Shown here piece after piece: positions 19,801 through 26,979 of a DNA stretch of 64,000 bases (its first letter is position 1; every line of letters starts with the position of its first letter). The notes beneath the pieces are model-generated. The model saw only the letters and a program-made list of their open reading frames with translations, made no database searches and was not told the origin of the DNA. The DNA is from Corynebacterium kroppenstedtii DSM 44385 (GTDB lineage Bacteria; Actinomycetota; Actinomycetes; Mycobacteriales; Mycobacteriaceae). Both the position numbers and the translations under genes were made by a program. The stretch is taken from NCBI RefSeq assembly GCF_000023145.1, contig NC_012704.1, positions 2,108,001-2,172,000 on the forward strand. Reading direction: 5' to 3'.

Positions 19801-21434
19801 TCCGGCGAACCATCGGCCAGCACAACATGATCACCCCACCGCAGTGCGAGCGAATCGATCAGACTATCTAGTGACTCAATCGAACCGCGAGACGGATCGT
19901 CGGAGGAGCCCTCGGACGAAGCACCGGCCAACGCTTCCCCATCCCACTCTTCGCGAAGAGCTGCCGGGATCTGTTCAGGACGGATACGTATATCGGACGA
20001 AGCGGGCAGAGAACTCTCGACCTCCGACCGCCGATCCAACCCCAGCCCCACATTCACCACAGCCCGAATATCGGATAAGCGCTGGTGAACAACCTGCGGC
20101 GGAACGTCGGCAACCGTCTCAAAACTCAGATCCACGCCACCAGACCGGCCCGGCGCGGCAACCAGCACGAGGTTTTCCGGCGGACCACCCGCCACATTCC
20201 GGAGGTACCCTCGCGTTTTCCCAAACTTGAGGGCGGCGTCGAAAACCTTCAAGTTGACGCCGATCCCGCGCAGGATCGAGGAATCCCCGTACACCTTCGC
20301 CACCTCGGACCCCGGGAACCGCTGGTGCTCGCGCACGGTCCGCATTGTTTCCTCGACGGCGTGCGCGTTTTCGGGGAGCGTCGCGTTGAGGTCGATGGGC
20401 AACCGCACGGGCAGCATGTTGACCATCATCGCCGGAGTACGCCGCTGAGCTGCAGTTTCTCGCGCCGCAAACGGCATGGCCACCACAAGTTCGTCGGCCT
20501 CGACCCCCTGCACGCGCCGCAAGTACACGCCGTATGCCGTCAACAGGGAGTCTACCCACGTCGTCCCGTGGCGCTGAGACGCCGCTTTCCACGCGTCCAG
20601 CTCGTCGGCGTCCACCGTGAGCACCGTTGTTCGGCTGGAACTCTCGGACCCACCGATGAGCTCATCTCGCCACTGCGTGCTGCCCACCCCAGCCAGCGAG
20701 TCCTGCCACCACTGCGCATCGCGGTCCCGGTTGTCCGACTCGTGGTACTCGCAATCTTCCTTAACGACGCTGGTCAGGGCGCTAAATTTCGCCGGACGTG
20801 CTTTTTTAACGCCCGTGAGCTCGGTGTAATGGGCAGCGGTGCGTCGGGCCAGGATCATGGACGCGTAGCCGTCGACAATGAGGTGGTGATACAGCTGGAT
20901 GATCCACACGCGACGGTGATCCAAGCGAAGGACCTCGAAATGGCAGAGTGGGCGATCGACGAGGCCCGCCCACGCCTCCGCGCACCGTGCTTTCGCGGCG
21001 TCAACATAGGCGTTCGCGGCGGCCTCGGGTGCAGGGTGAGCGCGCAGGTCGTGAATGGGGATCGTGATGTACTCTCCCGCCGCGACGTCGATAACCCTTT
21101 GACGTGGGGAACCGTCGGCACGAACAGCGCCAGTGTCCTCCCCCGCGGAGTCATCGGCACGAATATCCGTCGCACCCTTCCCCTGCCGGAACTGAAGACG
21201 CAGTGTTTCAGCCTCCGCGATCGTCTGATGCAGCGCCTGAACAACGTCGGCAACCGAAATATCCGGCTGAGAGTCCCTCGGGTCGAGCTCCAGCACCTCG
21301 CCCACGACGTAATAGGGCGAACTCGGATCCAGTGACTGCGCGTTCCAAATACCCATCTGCGCTGCGGTGAGAGGGAACCAGTCCGGGGAGGTCGGATTAT
21401 CAGGGTCACTCGCACGCGCCGAATCAAAGGTCAT
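13818..21434 (-). CDS. siderophore nonribosomal peptide synthetase (C-A-T-C/E*-C-T-TE)
   Basis: This 2,538-residue enzyme reads: condensation domain (about 18-460, HHLIVDG at 183-189); adenylation domain (about 490-1085, YTSGTTGRPKG at 669, YRTGDR at 920); carrier 1 (Ser1145 in GGDS); a degenerate condensation/epimerisation-fold domain (about 1230-1600) whose histidine motif reads HNAVVDADG; a second condensation domain (about 1645-2100, HHILTDG at 1778-1784); carrier 2 (Ser2214 in GVHSL) without its own adenylation domain; a Pro/Gln/Thr linker; and a thioesterase (Ser2365 in GFSFG, Asp2397, His2517). Adenylation pocket positions read by eye give D-A-D-D-L-G-M-V-D, acidic enough to suggest a basic amino acid such as Lys, Orn or Arg. 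It should take dihydroxybenzoate from the separate aryl carrier, add one residue, then one loaded in trans, and release the siderophore. A DtxR-like box overlaps its start. Confidence 0.92.
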   Translation of the reverse strand: MTFDSARASDPDNPTSPDWFPLTAAQMGIWNAQSLDPSSPYYVVGEVLELDPRDSQPDISVADVVQALHQTIAEAETLRLQFRQGKGATDIRADDSAGEDTGAVRADGSPRQRVIDVAAGEYITIPIHDLRAHPAPEAAANAYVDAAKARCAEAWAGLVDRPLCHFEVLRLDHRRVWIIQLYHHLIVDGYASMILARRTAAHYTELTGVKKARPAKFSALTSVVKEDCEYHESDNRDRDAQWWQDSLAGVGSTQWRDELIGGSESSSRTTVLTVDADELDAWKAASQRHGTTWVDSLLTAYGVYLRRVQGVEADELVVAMPFAARETAAQRRTPAMMVNMLPVRLPIDLNATLPENAHAVEETMRTVREHQRFPGSEVAKVYGDSSILRGIGVNLKVFDAALKFGKTRGYLRNVAGGPPENLVLVAAPGRSGGVDLSFETVADVPPQVVHQRLSDIRAVVNVGLGLDRRSEVESSLPASSDIRIRPEQIPAALREEWDGEALAGASSEGSSDDPSRGSIESLDSLIDSLALRWGDHVVLADGSPEYSETSTSSTETTYTGSELVKKCDQLADSIASVCPAGGVVAIDMPKSAAQAIAVLASLRAHRPFVVIDDDAPQDRRSFIMKDSAASVVVRGLDDVQPVEHGDDEQTPPHEPDEDAPSDDLAYIVYTSGTTGRPKGVNVSRRALEHLIAGHRAQLFPETLDHVANTQPPASAALAHTASFAFDAAIDQLSWIFAGVHVVIYNRSTVADGEVFHRCLRRDNITMIDATPSLFGALLASGVPLLDAQKSQIRAVLLGGEPMPQQLWDQVAAASHVIGWNMYGPSEATVDALCARITPGTVTVGWPVPGMSIRICDASGEVVPPGEEGELWLMGEQIAQGYRNNPDATAQAFFRADATASHPRADVTTDDSDADALVPAYRTGDRVRWVPGRGVAFIGRADNQIEVRGHRVELEEIDGALAALPGVRAAGTVAVVRNAGDASRPEEDNSASTGAGHAHVSAATVNIRAGIVLEGVAGNTPAHNADSGDPQPNTDDVRQRLSELRQHLSRILPDYMVPSTLVAVPQIPRTSTEKIDRRVLRELIEQSSLLNDRAPEHQGSGDHQGSDADLRAPETPRELAVSRVIQDVMGQPADLDVDFINQGGDSITALVVAGRLQQQGVEIRPADILSGRSLGEIAASLRRSSSGEPTSASSAISQTPETSTDGHINPEPQQNILTDFGVVDAPSGMDRSAFTGDNQPVMSVVIPGAPGMDADACRACATKLAEDVAALRSIATWDADNPGSEQLIIRRNPAEDDDFRAPVDLAAGRPFALEPVDGGVRLSVHNAVVDADGFAQLIGIVEALVQRSGHGDGHSDGRQHRYASWRGHSASALPWAHSRARATAMIEPSLAKALLSNLGTKFGLSDQDILTAAALIAPADDHDETLTAMVLSRALRQPSVPAAAQPVNSGNTGACDVVGRFAAPGYVTVSPSESRAEIEALLLSVKEQRANFRTTNSTDTSASTPAVTLELGHIPGSTVADSATSDRPSQHPTLIPTHHTLRPGFPEVPHITAWITGAGMGTNTPDHHRAPVGNEPDKPSLSITVDAETDGQAEQLAEGVVKALTDLAVVGLSAEGSASPSDCLAPVTSADIERWQRRFGPLQNVYGLSPLQEGLLYQALDSRERDHYVIAASMAVEGPADSALLRASFEAVMNRQDVLKAAFDYETLDRPVHVIPRTPRWQRSVIDARGLPSCVQSSLIDDVLDRMASRQLDVTRGNMVAATLVRLGDRRSQLVLGNHHILTDGWSTTILLRELMHVYNRAAELLASGNDGDGESALSPAIASAIAELPPRYPYGQFVEDMQPRVKVDTELWIDHVAGLDHASRVMDALAPTAEPDPPADDSVTTDNESGEEHCIVQLSDRQKSNLSRCARTVGVTPNTLIQTAWACVVAALTGHDDAVFGVVTSGRPSELDGIDNTIGLFINTLPVRVDLRGDSLTSILRSHARAQAELADHTSASLADIERRVGDSGGGAPLSGPLFDSLVVYDNFPDEFSETDTQPSPLPDSDGRAPASRSIHITGLTTRGETQYPLTVIHPPGGPFDLALAYQPGVVPQHVANTLADALRATLSRCASIADVDSPDSLRAVRDEIAPVLDNIRRRPEQNADDHSAQDREDQPTSDLPTSEPTTSNQPNAENERPDQDSQLLRDICEDIAGLLNRPEVDPDVAFEDLGVHSLMAVRLMGKLRKRGHKLDIQTIVEAGSPRGIVRAIEGDSPQTPTPQPPAPQPTQSQPTSPTDTHGNSPRPPWMVTLKEGEGRPLFCFHAIDGSVFSYQGLAEYLTTDRPIIGIQFPANISDPLSWNKAVDLYASAIRDYQPEGPYTFVGFSFGATIAHAVSTRLHHQRDIATSPIVDLLVVLDAYPARAGLTPPPIPDDLNVDLLSDITGFSAHDLRADDTLRERSECSVCACARWMGDVSDTPVHGVVKKVVLITAEKAPIVRNTSGVVERPRPNQQAQWNPAEAWENTGVELRTYSLPLDHGGLASLVGWQQSAPAIGEELE

Positions 21435-21452
21435 AACGTTAGGCTACACTGC
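21434..21452. promoter_or_regulatory. DtxR-like iron box between NRPS and aryl-carrier genes
   Basis: TAACGTTAGGCTACACTGC-like text matches the reverse DtxR consensus TTAGGTTAGGCTAACCTAA at 13 of 19 positions with the core GTTAGGCTA intact. It begins at the last base of the NRPS start codon and lies 50 bases upstream of the divergent aryl-carrier gene, so both directions could be iron-repressed. Confidence 0.55.
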
Positions 21453-21502
21453 TCAAAAGACACACAAACGAGCAGCTAGAGAGAAAAAATGAGGAGCCAA
21501 CC

Positions 21503-21760
21503 ATGAGTGCAGCTAACCCACCGCTGAGTCCCCAAATCTTTGCCGACGAACTTCACACCCGCGTTGCCACGGCGATCGGCATTCCCGCCGACACGCTGGA
21601 AACCGACGCGGACCTCACCGACCTGGGGCTAGATTCGGTGCGCATTATCGACATCGTCGAGTGGGCGCGGCGCCAAGGGTGGGATGCCGAGTTTGCCGAC
21701 CTGATCGAGGACCCCACTCTCGACGCGTGGGTGGACGCTTTCGAAGAGAGCGACGAGTGA
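21503..21760 (+). CDS. stand-alone aryl carrier protein
   Basis: An 85-residue carrier domain with LTDLGLDSVRIIDIVEWAR, where Ser in LDSVR is the phosphopantetheine attachment site. It corresponds to the C-terminal carrier of EntB/DhbB and should hold the dihydroxybenzoyl group delivered by the EntE-like ligase and pass it to the first condensation domain of the NRPS. In most catecholate pathways this domain is fused to isochorismatase, which here is 11 kb away. A GAGGAG site precedes the ATG. Its TGA stop overlaps the ATG of the next gene, so the two are translationally coupled. Confidence 0.88.
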   Translation: MSAANPPLSPQIFADELHTRVATAIGIPADTLETDADLTDLGLDSVRIIDIVEWARRQGWDAEFADLIEDPTLDAWVDAFEESDE

Positions 21761-22596
21761 TGGTGACTATGTCTGAGACTTTCCCTCGCCATTGTGTGGT
21801 TACCGGGGCGCTCGGCGGTATCGGCGCTGCCGTCGTCACCGCTGCCAAGAACGCGGGGTATCGCGTGACCGCCGTGGACCAGGCGCCTCACGGAGAGACC
21901 GCCGTGGACCAGGCGCCTCACGGAGAGACCGCGGGTGCAGATGGTGACGTGGCCGGCGTCGGCAATAAAACCGCTGACCTGCCCGTCGATTATGCCCTCG
22001 ACGTTACCGATGCCGAGGCCGCGCGAACCACGAGCGACCGCATCGAGGCCGACCGGGGACCCATCGATGTACTGATTCACACGGCCGGGATCTTGCGTGC
22101 CGACGCCGCGCTCGACGGCGACACCGACGCCATGCGCGCGAGTTTCGAGGTCAACATGTTCGGCGCTGCCCACGTGTGCGCTCCCGTTGCCCAGCGCATG
22201 TGCGAGAGAAAACGCGGCGCCATTGTTATTGTCTCCTCCAACGCAGGGACGACCCCGCGTGCAGGCATGGGATCCTACGGGGCGTCGAAAGCGGCGATCA
22301 CCGCGTGGGCCCGCAACCTCGGCCTGGAGTGCGCACCACACGGCGTGCGCGTGAATATCGTCTCCCCCGGTTCCACAGACACACCCATGCTGCGCGGAAT
22401 GTGGCCAGCCGGGGAGGACCGCTCGGCTGACGTTATCGCTGGCACACCCGACCAGTATCGACTTGGGATCCCCCTGCAGCGACTGGCGCAACCGGAGGAC
22501 ATCGCCGGGGCCTGCCTGTATCTCGTCTCCGACAACGCTCGCCACATTGTCATGCATGACCTTCGTGTCGACGGCGGGGCGACGCTGGATAGTTAG
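21760..22596 (+). CDS. entA: 2,3-dihydro-2,3-dihydroxybenzoate dehydrogenase, EntA/DhbA-like
   Basis: A 278-residue short-chain dehydrogenase with the N-terminal TGALGGIGAAV nucleotide loop, an acidic Asp after the second strand (NAD preference), NTAG-like HTAG, Ser in IVSSNAG, YGASK, and the EntA-type C-terminus SPGSTDTPM, YRLGIPLQRLAQPEDIA and VDGGATL. It oxidises the product of isochorismatase to 2,3-dihydroxybenzoate. A perfect 30-bp tandem duplication just after the second strand inserts ten extra residues (AVDQAPHGET twice), in a loop where length may be tolerated. ATG 21760 overlaps the carrier-protein stop; ATG 21769 is an alternative. Confidence 0.92.
   Translation: MVTMSETFPRHCVVTGALGGIGAAVVTAAKNAGYRVTAVDQAPHGETAVDQAPHGETAGADGDVAGVGNKTADLPVDYALDVTDAEAARTTSDRIEADRGPIDVLIHTAGILRADAALDGDTDAMRASFEVNMFGAAHVCAPVAQRMCERKRGAIVIVSSNAGTTPRAGMGSYGASKAAITAWARNLGLECAPHGVRVNIVSPGSTDTPMLRGMWPAGEDRSADVIAGTPDQYRLGIPLQRLAQPEDIAGACLYLVSDNARHIVMHDLRVDGGATLDS
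21871..21930 (+). repeat. perfect 30-bp tandem duplication inside the EntA-like gene
   Basis: Bases 21871-21900 and 21901-21930 are identical, each beginning GCCGTGGACCAGGCGCCTCA. The repeat keeps the reading frame and doubles the peptide AVDQAPHGET. Absence of any divergence between the copies suggests a recent slippage or duplication event. Confidence 0.95.
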
Positions 22597-22647
22597 GCGT
22601 TTTCTACGCCCCACTGCTATAATGCGCCCCGTCGTGGATGGCCTGCT

Positions 22648-24552
22648 CTAGCCCGAGTTCGCGCTGTTCACGTGGGCAATGAGCGCCCGCCTATCGATCT
22701 TCCCGTGATCATTGTGCGGGAGCTCCGCCATGACGACGAGGACGCTGGGCACCATGTACTCAGGTACCAGCGCGGCCAATTCGGCTTTCACCTGTTGCGG
22801 AATAGTTGCGTGACCAGCGTCGTCACGTCCGTCACCGGCGGTTGCGCTCTCTGAAACAACGATCCCACCGACAAGCGTCGCTTCTCCCCCGGCGCGATCC
22901 ACAGCCACCGCGGCGTCACTCACCACGTCGAGGCGTCGCAAATGAGTTTCGACACCTCCCAGCTCAACGCGGTTGCCGCGAATTTTCACCTGGTCGCCGA
23001 TGCGGCCCTCAAAACGGAGCATCCCGCGCGCATCGCGCGACATGACGTCGCCCGTGCGGTACATGGTCCCGCCGTCGCGGTCCGGATGCAGGCTGGGCAC
23101 GAACGCCTCCGCCGTGACCTCCGGATTGTTGAAATACCCCGCGCCCACCTGGGCACCAGCAATGCAGAGCTCACCGGACTGGCCATCGGGGACCTCGTTC
23201 AAGTTCTCATCGACGACGTAAAACACGACGTTATCCTCCGGCCAGCCGACCAGAGTTCCGCCCGTGGAGGATTCTTCATTCGTCGGGTTATGCGGCGCGG
23301 ACTGGTTTGGCCCGGCAAGGGAATTATCGTCGTGTGCGCTTGGGTCCGCCCATGCTTCGGCGGCCGAAAGGACTCGGTTATCGCTGTTGCTTTCGGAGGT
23401 AGGCGCCCTGTTAGCGGTCAGCTCGCTGTCGGGAGTGCCCGCACTGTCGGCAGCAGCCCCCGAATACGGACGGGAGAAGTCCACCCACGCCACGTCCATT
23501 GCGGTTTCCGAAGGACCGTAGAGCCCTAACAGTCGACTCGGGAGCACCGCCTGCGCACGCTCGACCAAGTCATTCGGAACAGCCTCGCCACCTAACAACA
23601 CGTGCCGCAGGCTAGCGAACTGGTCGTAGCCCAGGCCGACGTCGTCAAGGACATCGAACACGACTCTGAGCATGCTCGGAACCATCGACAGCGTCGTCAC
23701 GGAATACGTTTCGATCATGTCCCCCAGGGCGAAGGGATCGCCGGGGAACCAGTCCGGGCCGGGAATGACTATCCGGCCGGCACAGGCCAGCGGACACAGC
23801 AGCTCTGCGACGCCGACGTCGAAACCGATCGGCGCTTTGTGCAACATCCGCAATTCGCCAGCGCTTGCCGACGAATCTGCGTCTTGTCCGAGCGTGCGGA
23901 CCACCCACTGCAAGTGCGAGGCCACCGCGCGGTGAGGATTCACAGCGCCCTTCGGATTACCCGTCGTACCCGACGTATAAATCAAGTAGCACGGATCGTC
24001 CGGCAGGAGTTCGCGTGTGCGATCACTCGCGTGAAATTCTTCCCTGTGGCGGGTGCCGTCGGACGAAAAATACTCTTCTGGCCGCTGAAGTTCCCAGGTC
24101 TGGGTGTTATTCGTCGGCGCATTATTTGTTGGTGCGTTATTCGTGGGCACGGATACGTCACCGAGCCCGATCACGACGTCGGGCTGGCAATCATTCACGA
24201 TGTAGCTAATGCGCTCCGCGGGGTAGCTCGCATCAACCGGCACATAAGCGGCCCCTGCGCGGAGAATCCCCACCATAACGCTGGGGAGCCAGGGGCTTCG
24301 GCCAGAGAGCACCACAACGCGTTCGCCAGGGCCCACACCGCGATGACGAAGTTCCCACGCCACCGCATCCGCGTGGCGATCGACGTCGTCGTATGTGAAA
24401 GTCAGCTCGCTACCGTCGTCGCGGAAACCGTGAACGGCGGGCTGCTCGCGGTGGTGACGAATGGCCTGGTCAATCATCACATCGACCGTCAAGGGGTCGA
24501 TCTCTACCGACGGACCGAACGCCCAAGGTGAACTAGCCGACATGAATCTCAT
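22648..24552 (-). CDS. stand-alone NRPS adenylation-domain protein
   Basis: A 634-residue amino-acid adenylating protein without carrier or condensation domains. Motifs are YTSGTTGNPKGAVNPHRAV, LGLYGPSETAMDV, MYRTGDVMSRD, the hinge GRIGDQVKIRGNRVELGGVE and the catalytic-lysine region NDHGKIDRRAL near the end. The big NRPS has a second carrier domain lacking an adenylation partner, so the natural inference is that this protein loads it in trans. Pocket positions read by eye give D-V-A-S-L-G-L-M-D, reminiscent of codes seen for hydroxamate amino acids or Ser but not decisive. Inserts include a Pro-Thr-Asn-Asn-Ala repeat near 140. Its start overlaps the end of the lysine hydroxylase gene by 20 bases, implying one transcript. 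Confidence 0.88.
   Translation of the reverse strand: MRFMSASSPWAFGPSVEIDPLTVDVMIDQAIRHHREQPAVHGFRDDGSELTFTYDDVDRHADAVAWELRHRGVGPGERVVVLSGRSPWLPSVMVGILRAGAAYVPVDASYPAERISYIVNDCQPDVVIGLGDVSVPTNNAPTNNAPTNNTQTWELQRPEEYFSSDGTRHREEFHASDRTRELLPDDPCYLIYTSGTTGNPKGAVNPHRAVASHLQWVVRTLGQDADSSASAGELRMLHKAPIGFDVGVAELLCPLACAGRIVIPGPDWFPGDPFALGDMIETYSVTTLSMVPSMLRVVFDVLDDVGLGYDQFASLRHVLLGGEAVPNDLVERAQAVLPSRLLGLYGPSETAMDVAWVDFSRPYSGAAADSAGTPDSELTANRAPTSESNSDNRVLSAAEAWADPSAHDDNSLAGPNQSAPHNPTNEESSTGGTLVGWPEDNVVFYVVDENLNEVPDGQSGELCIAGAQVGAGYFNNPEVTAEAFVPSLHPDRDGGTMYRTGDVMSRDARGMLRFEGRIGDQVKIRGNRVELGGVETHLRRLDVVSDAAVAVDRAGGEATLVGGIVVSESATAGDGRDDAGHATIPQQVKAELAALVPEYMVPSVLVVMAELPHNDHGKIDRRALIAHVNSANSG
24106..24150 (-). 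repeat. 15-bp minisatellite in the adenylation gene
   Basis: Three consecutive 15-bp units (24106-24120, 24121-24135, 24136-24150) resemble GTTATTCGTCGGCGC with a few changes. On the coding strand they give repeated Pro-Thr-Asn-Asn-Ala in a loop of the N-terminal adenylation subdomain. Confidence 0.8.
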
Positions 24553-25966
24553 CCCTCACTTCTCCCCCGGCCTGCTGTGTGCTTCCAGGCTCGCTATCCG
24601 CAGGGCCGTTATCGATGTAACACGCGAGAATCCGGTCCGATACCTCACCCAAGCAGCTGAGATTCGCGAACCCCGGCCCTTGAGCCAGGGCGGACAGCGT
24701 CGGCAAGAATAGCCACGGACCCTTGTCGACCGCCAATGGCCACTCTGCGGGGATCGTCGCCGGCCGGTCAGGCGTCGGCAAATGGGGTTTGAGCTGCAAG
24801 AAAATACCAATGTTGTGCGCGATATCCGCCTCAGGACACGTCGTCACGATCTTTTCTGCATAAAAATCAGAATCCGTATTCGGGAATAGATCCTTGAACC
24901 ACAACGGGTTACCACCACGAGCATCAATCACCACATCGGCTGTGGACACCGCATTCGAGACACCCTCGTGCGACACGTAAAGATCCAGCGCACCGTCGCA
25001 AGGAACGATGTCGACCACGCGGCCCCGCTCATGGGTGATGTGCCCATAATTCTTCACGGTCTGCTGCACACGCTGGGAAAACACGCCGCGGTCGGTCCGG
25101 CGGATAAAGTCCTGCCGCTCCTCCATGCTGAGCATGAACCATTTTTCCGGGTCGGTGTAGAGGCTGTTTTCAAACACACTCTCCCCGCGCGAATACACCG
25201 TCGGGGAAGGCGAGAAGATCGCGATGGACTCGCAGGGCATGTGCGCCAACTGATCAACGACGCTGGCTGCGGACTCCCCGCCGCCGATGACCGCCACCCG
25301 TTTGTGCAGGGGGAACGTACCGTTTTCCACCTGATCCCACAGCTCGGCGATGGAGAGCACACCGGGGACGTCGGCAAGTCGGCGCGTCGACGGCCCCGGG
25401 CCGGTGATCATGACCCCGTCGGAACTCAGGACCGTGGATCCGCCGTCGTTGAATTCGACGTCGCATTGCCATTCCCAGTTGTAGTCGTCGTCGGTGGGCC
25501 CGTCGTTCTTATCAGCGTCGTTCCTATCGACGGCGCGAATCGCCGTGATCCGGCCAGCCATCACCCGCATATCCACCGCGCGAGCAACCCAGCGCAAATA
25601 CTCGGCCCACTCCTCATGCGTCGGACACGGGTGCCCGCGGTCGATCCACTGGGCGTACTTGTCCCTGGAGACCAGGTAACTCATCCAGCTAAATTCCATC
25701 AGCGCGGCGTCGACACGCGTGTTGTCCTGCGCCGATTCGTTGGCGATCCGCGTCCGATACGGGAATCCGACATCCTTATCCGGCGGAGTTCCCAGCAGAT
25801 GATGGCCATTCGTCCAGCCGCCGCCGGACACCCAGTTTCCCCCCACCCCCAATGGGTCCACCGTGACAATCTGGGGCACCTCGTACCCCAACGATTTCAG
25901 CACGTATGCCTTCGCCGCCACGGCCACAGCTTTCGGCCCTGCACCCAGGATAACCAGCGTTTTCAC
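24533..25966 (-). CDS. mbtG: lysine N6-hydroxylase, MbtG-like
   Basis: A 477-residue flavin N-monooxygenase closely resembling mycobacterial MbtG: VILGAGPKAVAVAAKA (FAD loop), GGNWVSGGGWTNGHHLLGTPPDKDVGFPYR-type region, SWMSYLV, QWIDRG, VAVIGGGESAASV (NADPH loop), SVFENSLYTDPEKW and GPGFANLSCLGEVSDRIL. The family hydroxylates the side-chain amine of lysine (or ornithine), the first step toward a hydroxamate iron ligand. The start is taken as GTG at 25966 because family similarity begins there; the frame is open further upstream without homology. It is divergent from the acyltransferase gene across a DtxR-like box and is the first gene of an operon with the stand-alone adenylation gene. Confidence 0.9.
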   Translation of the reverse strand: MKTLVILGAGPKAVAVAAKAYVLKSLGYEVPQIVTVDPLGVGGNWVSGGGWTNGHHLLGTPPDKDVGFPYRTRIANESAQDNTRVDAALMEFSWMSYLVSRDKYAQWIDRGHPCPTHEEWAEYLRWVARAVDMRVMAGRITAIRAVDRNDADKNDGPTDDDYNWEWQCDVEFNDGGSTVLSSDGVMITGPGPSTRRLADVPGVLSIAELWDQVENGTFPLHKRVAVIGGGESAASVVDQLAHMPCESIAIFSPSPTVYSRGESVFENSLYTDPEKWFMLSMEERQDFIRRTDRGVFSQRVQQTVKNYGHITHERGRVVDIVPCDGALDLYVSHEGVSNAVSTADVVIDARGGNPLWFKDLFPNTDSDFYAEKIVTTCPEADIAHNIGIFLQLKPHLPTPDRPATIPAEWPLAVDKGPWLFLPTLSALAQGPGFANLSCLGEVSDRILACYIDNGPADSEPGSTQQAGGEVRDEIHVG

Positions 25967-26002
25967 TGTCGATGATGTTCTTCCTGCTCGAGTACGTTGT
26001 GT

Positions 26003-26021
26003 TACGGTTAGCCTACCTTTT
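26003..26021. promoter_or_regulatory. DtxR-like iron box between hydroxylase and acyltransferase genes
   Basis: TTACGGTTAGCCTACCTTT-like text matches the DtxR consensus TTAGGTTAGCCTAACCTAA at 13 of 19 positions, with GGTTAGCCTA contiguous. It lies between the divergent starts at 25966 and 26060. Confidence 0.6.
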
Positions 26022-26059
26022 AGTAACGATCGCGCGAAACACTGGAGAACTACCCGACG

Positions 26060-26809
26060 ATGACCAACACTCCCGAAAGCCAACCCAACAGCCCCAGTAA
26101 CCACACCTCCACTCACACTATCGACGACGTACGCGGAGATTCCGCCGGCCGCGGCCCGTTCAACCTCTCCGAGCAGGAGATTTACGAGCGTCTACATCGG
26201 CTGCGTCGCGACGTACCGTCGTCGGCAATTCTCGACGAACCCCCCCGTATCCCTGAACTAACTGGACGGCTAACCCTGCGGCCGGCGGATCCCACGACCG
26301 AGGATCCAGAGACGGTGTCGCGGTGGATGAATCGGCCACACCTCGTCGAAACGTGGGAACAACCGTGGCCCGCTGACCGGTGGAAACGGGATTGGGAAGC
26401 CAAGCTTTCCGGCACGTATTCGGTGCCGCTGATCATGCTTCTCGACGGGGAGGAGTGCGGCTATATGGAGATTTACCGGCCGCACCGGGATGAGATTGGG
26501 CGTGTGTACGATTCACGACCTCATGACCTGGGGTTTCACGTTGCGGTAGGAGACGCGGCGAAGACCGGGCATGGGGTGTTCCCACCGCTCCTGATGAATT
26601 TGTGCGATGAGCTGATTGCCGCGAACCCGCCGAGTGACCTTATTGTCGTGGAGCCCGATTATCGCAACGAGCGGCTGCCGCGGATCGCGCTCATGAATGA
26701 CTGGGTTGATGGTGGCGAGCGGCAACAGCGCGCTGACCGGCGTGTTCATTTGCTGGGGTATGCGAAAACGGATGAGGCTCGAGAGCGGGTGCTGACGGAC
26801 AAGGAGTAG
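26060..26809 (+). CDS. hydroxylysine N-acyltransferase, MbtK/IucB-like GNAT
   Basis: A 249-residue GNAT-fold protein. After about 60 polar residues come RLTLRPAD, SRWMNRPHLVETWEQPWPADRW, a typical family block ending GYMEIYR, the DLGFHVAVGDAAKTGHGVFPPLL acceptor-side block, and VVEPDYRNERLPRIALMNDW. This is the pattern of siderophore hydroxylysine/hydroxyornithine acyltransferases (IucB, RhbD, MbtK). It should acylate the N-hydroxy group made by the MbtG-like enzyme, giving the hydroxamate. Whether the donor is acetyl-, succinyl- or a longer acyl-CoA cannot be seen. It diverges from the hydroxylase under a shared iron box. Confidence 0.88.
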   Translation: MTNTPESQPNSPSNHTSTHTIDDVRGDSAGRGPFNLSEQEIYERLHRLRRDVPSSAILDEPPRIPELTGRLTLRPADPTTEDPETVSRWMNRPHLVETWEQPWPADRWKRDWEAKLSGTYSVPLIMLLDGEECGYMEIYRPHRDEIGRVYDSRPHDLGFHVAVGDAAKTGHGVFPPLLMNLCDELIAANPPSDLIVVEPDYRNERLPRIALMNDWVDGGERQQRADRRVHLLGYAKTDEARERVLTDKE

Positions 26810-26979
26810 GGGCGCCGGTAAAGAGCTGGGGAGCCCGCGCCGAGCTCAGAGGCTGGCGCAACCACCACCCGACGGGGCACTATCCCCCGTTTTTGCTCAA
26901 TTTCTTAAGGGGTTTAATTATTGGGTCGCGTGAACTAGCATTGGCTTAACAGGTGTTACTTCACTAGACAGGCCAACCT

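Noticed and set aside
20085-21335. A 416-codon open frame on the plus strand
   Set aside because: It is antisense to the NRPS condensation domain, Arg/His-rich, and typical of a shadow frame.
26930-26975. Possible fourth DtxR box before the exporter ATPase
   Set aside because: GGCTTAAC-like text only aligns to the consensus with an inserted base.
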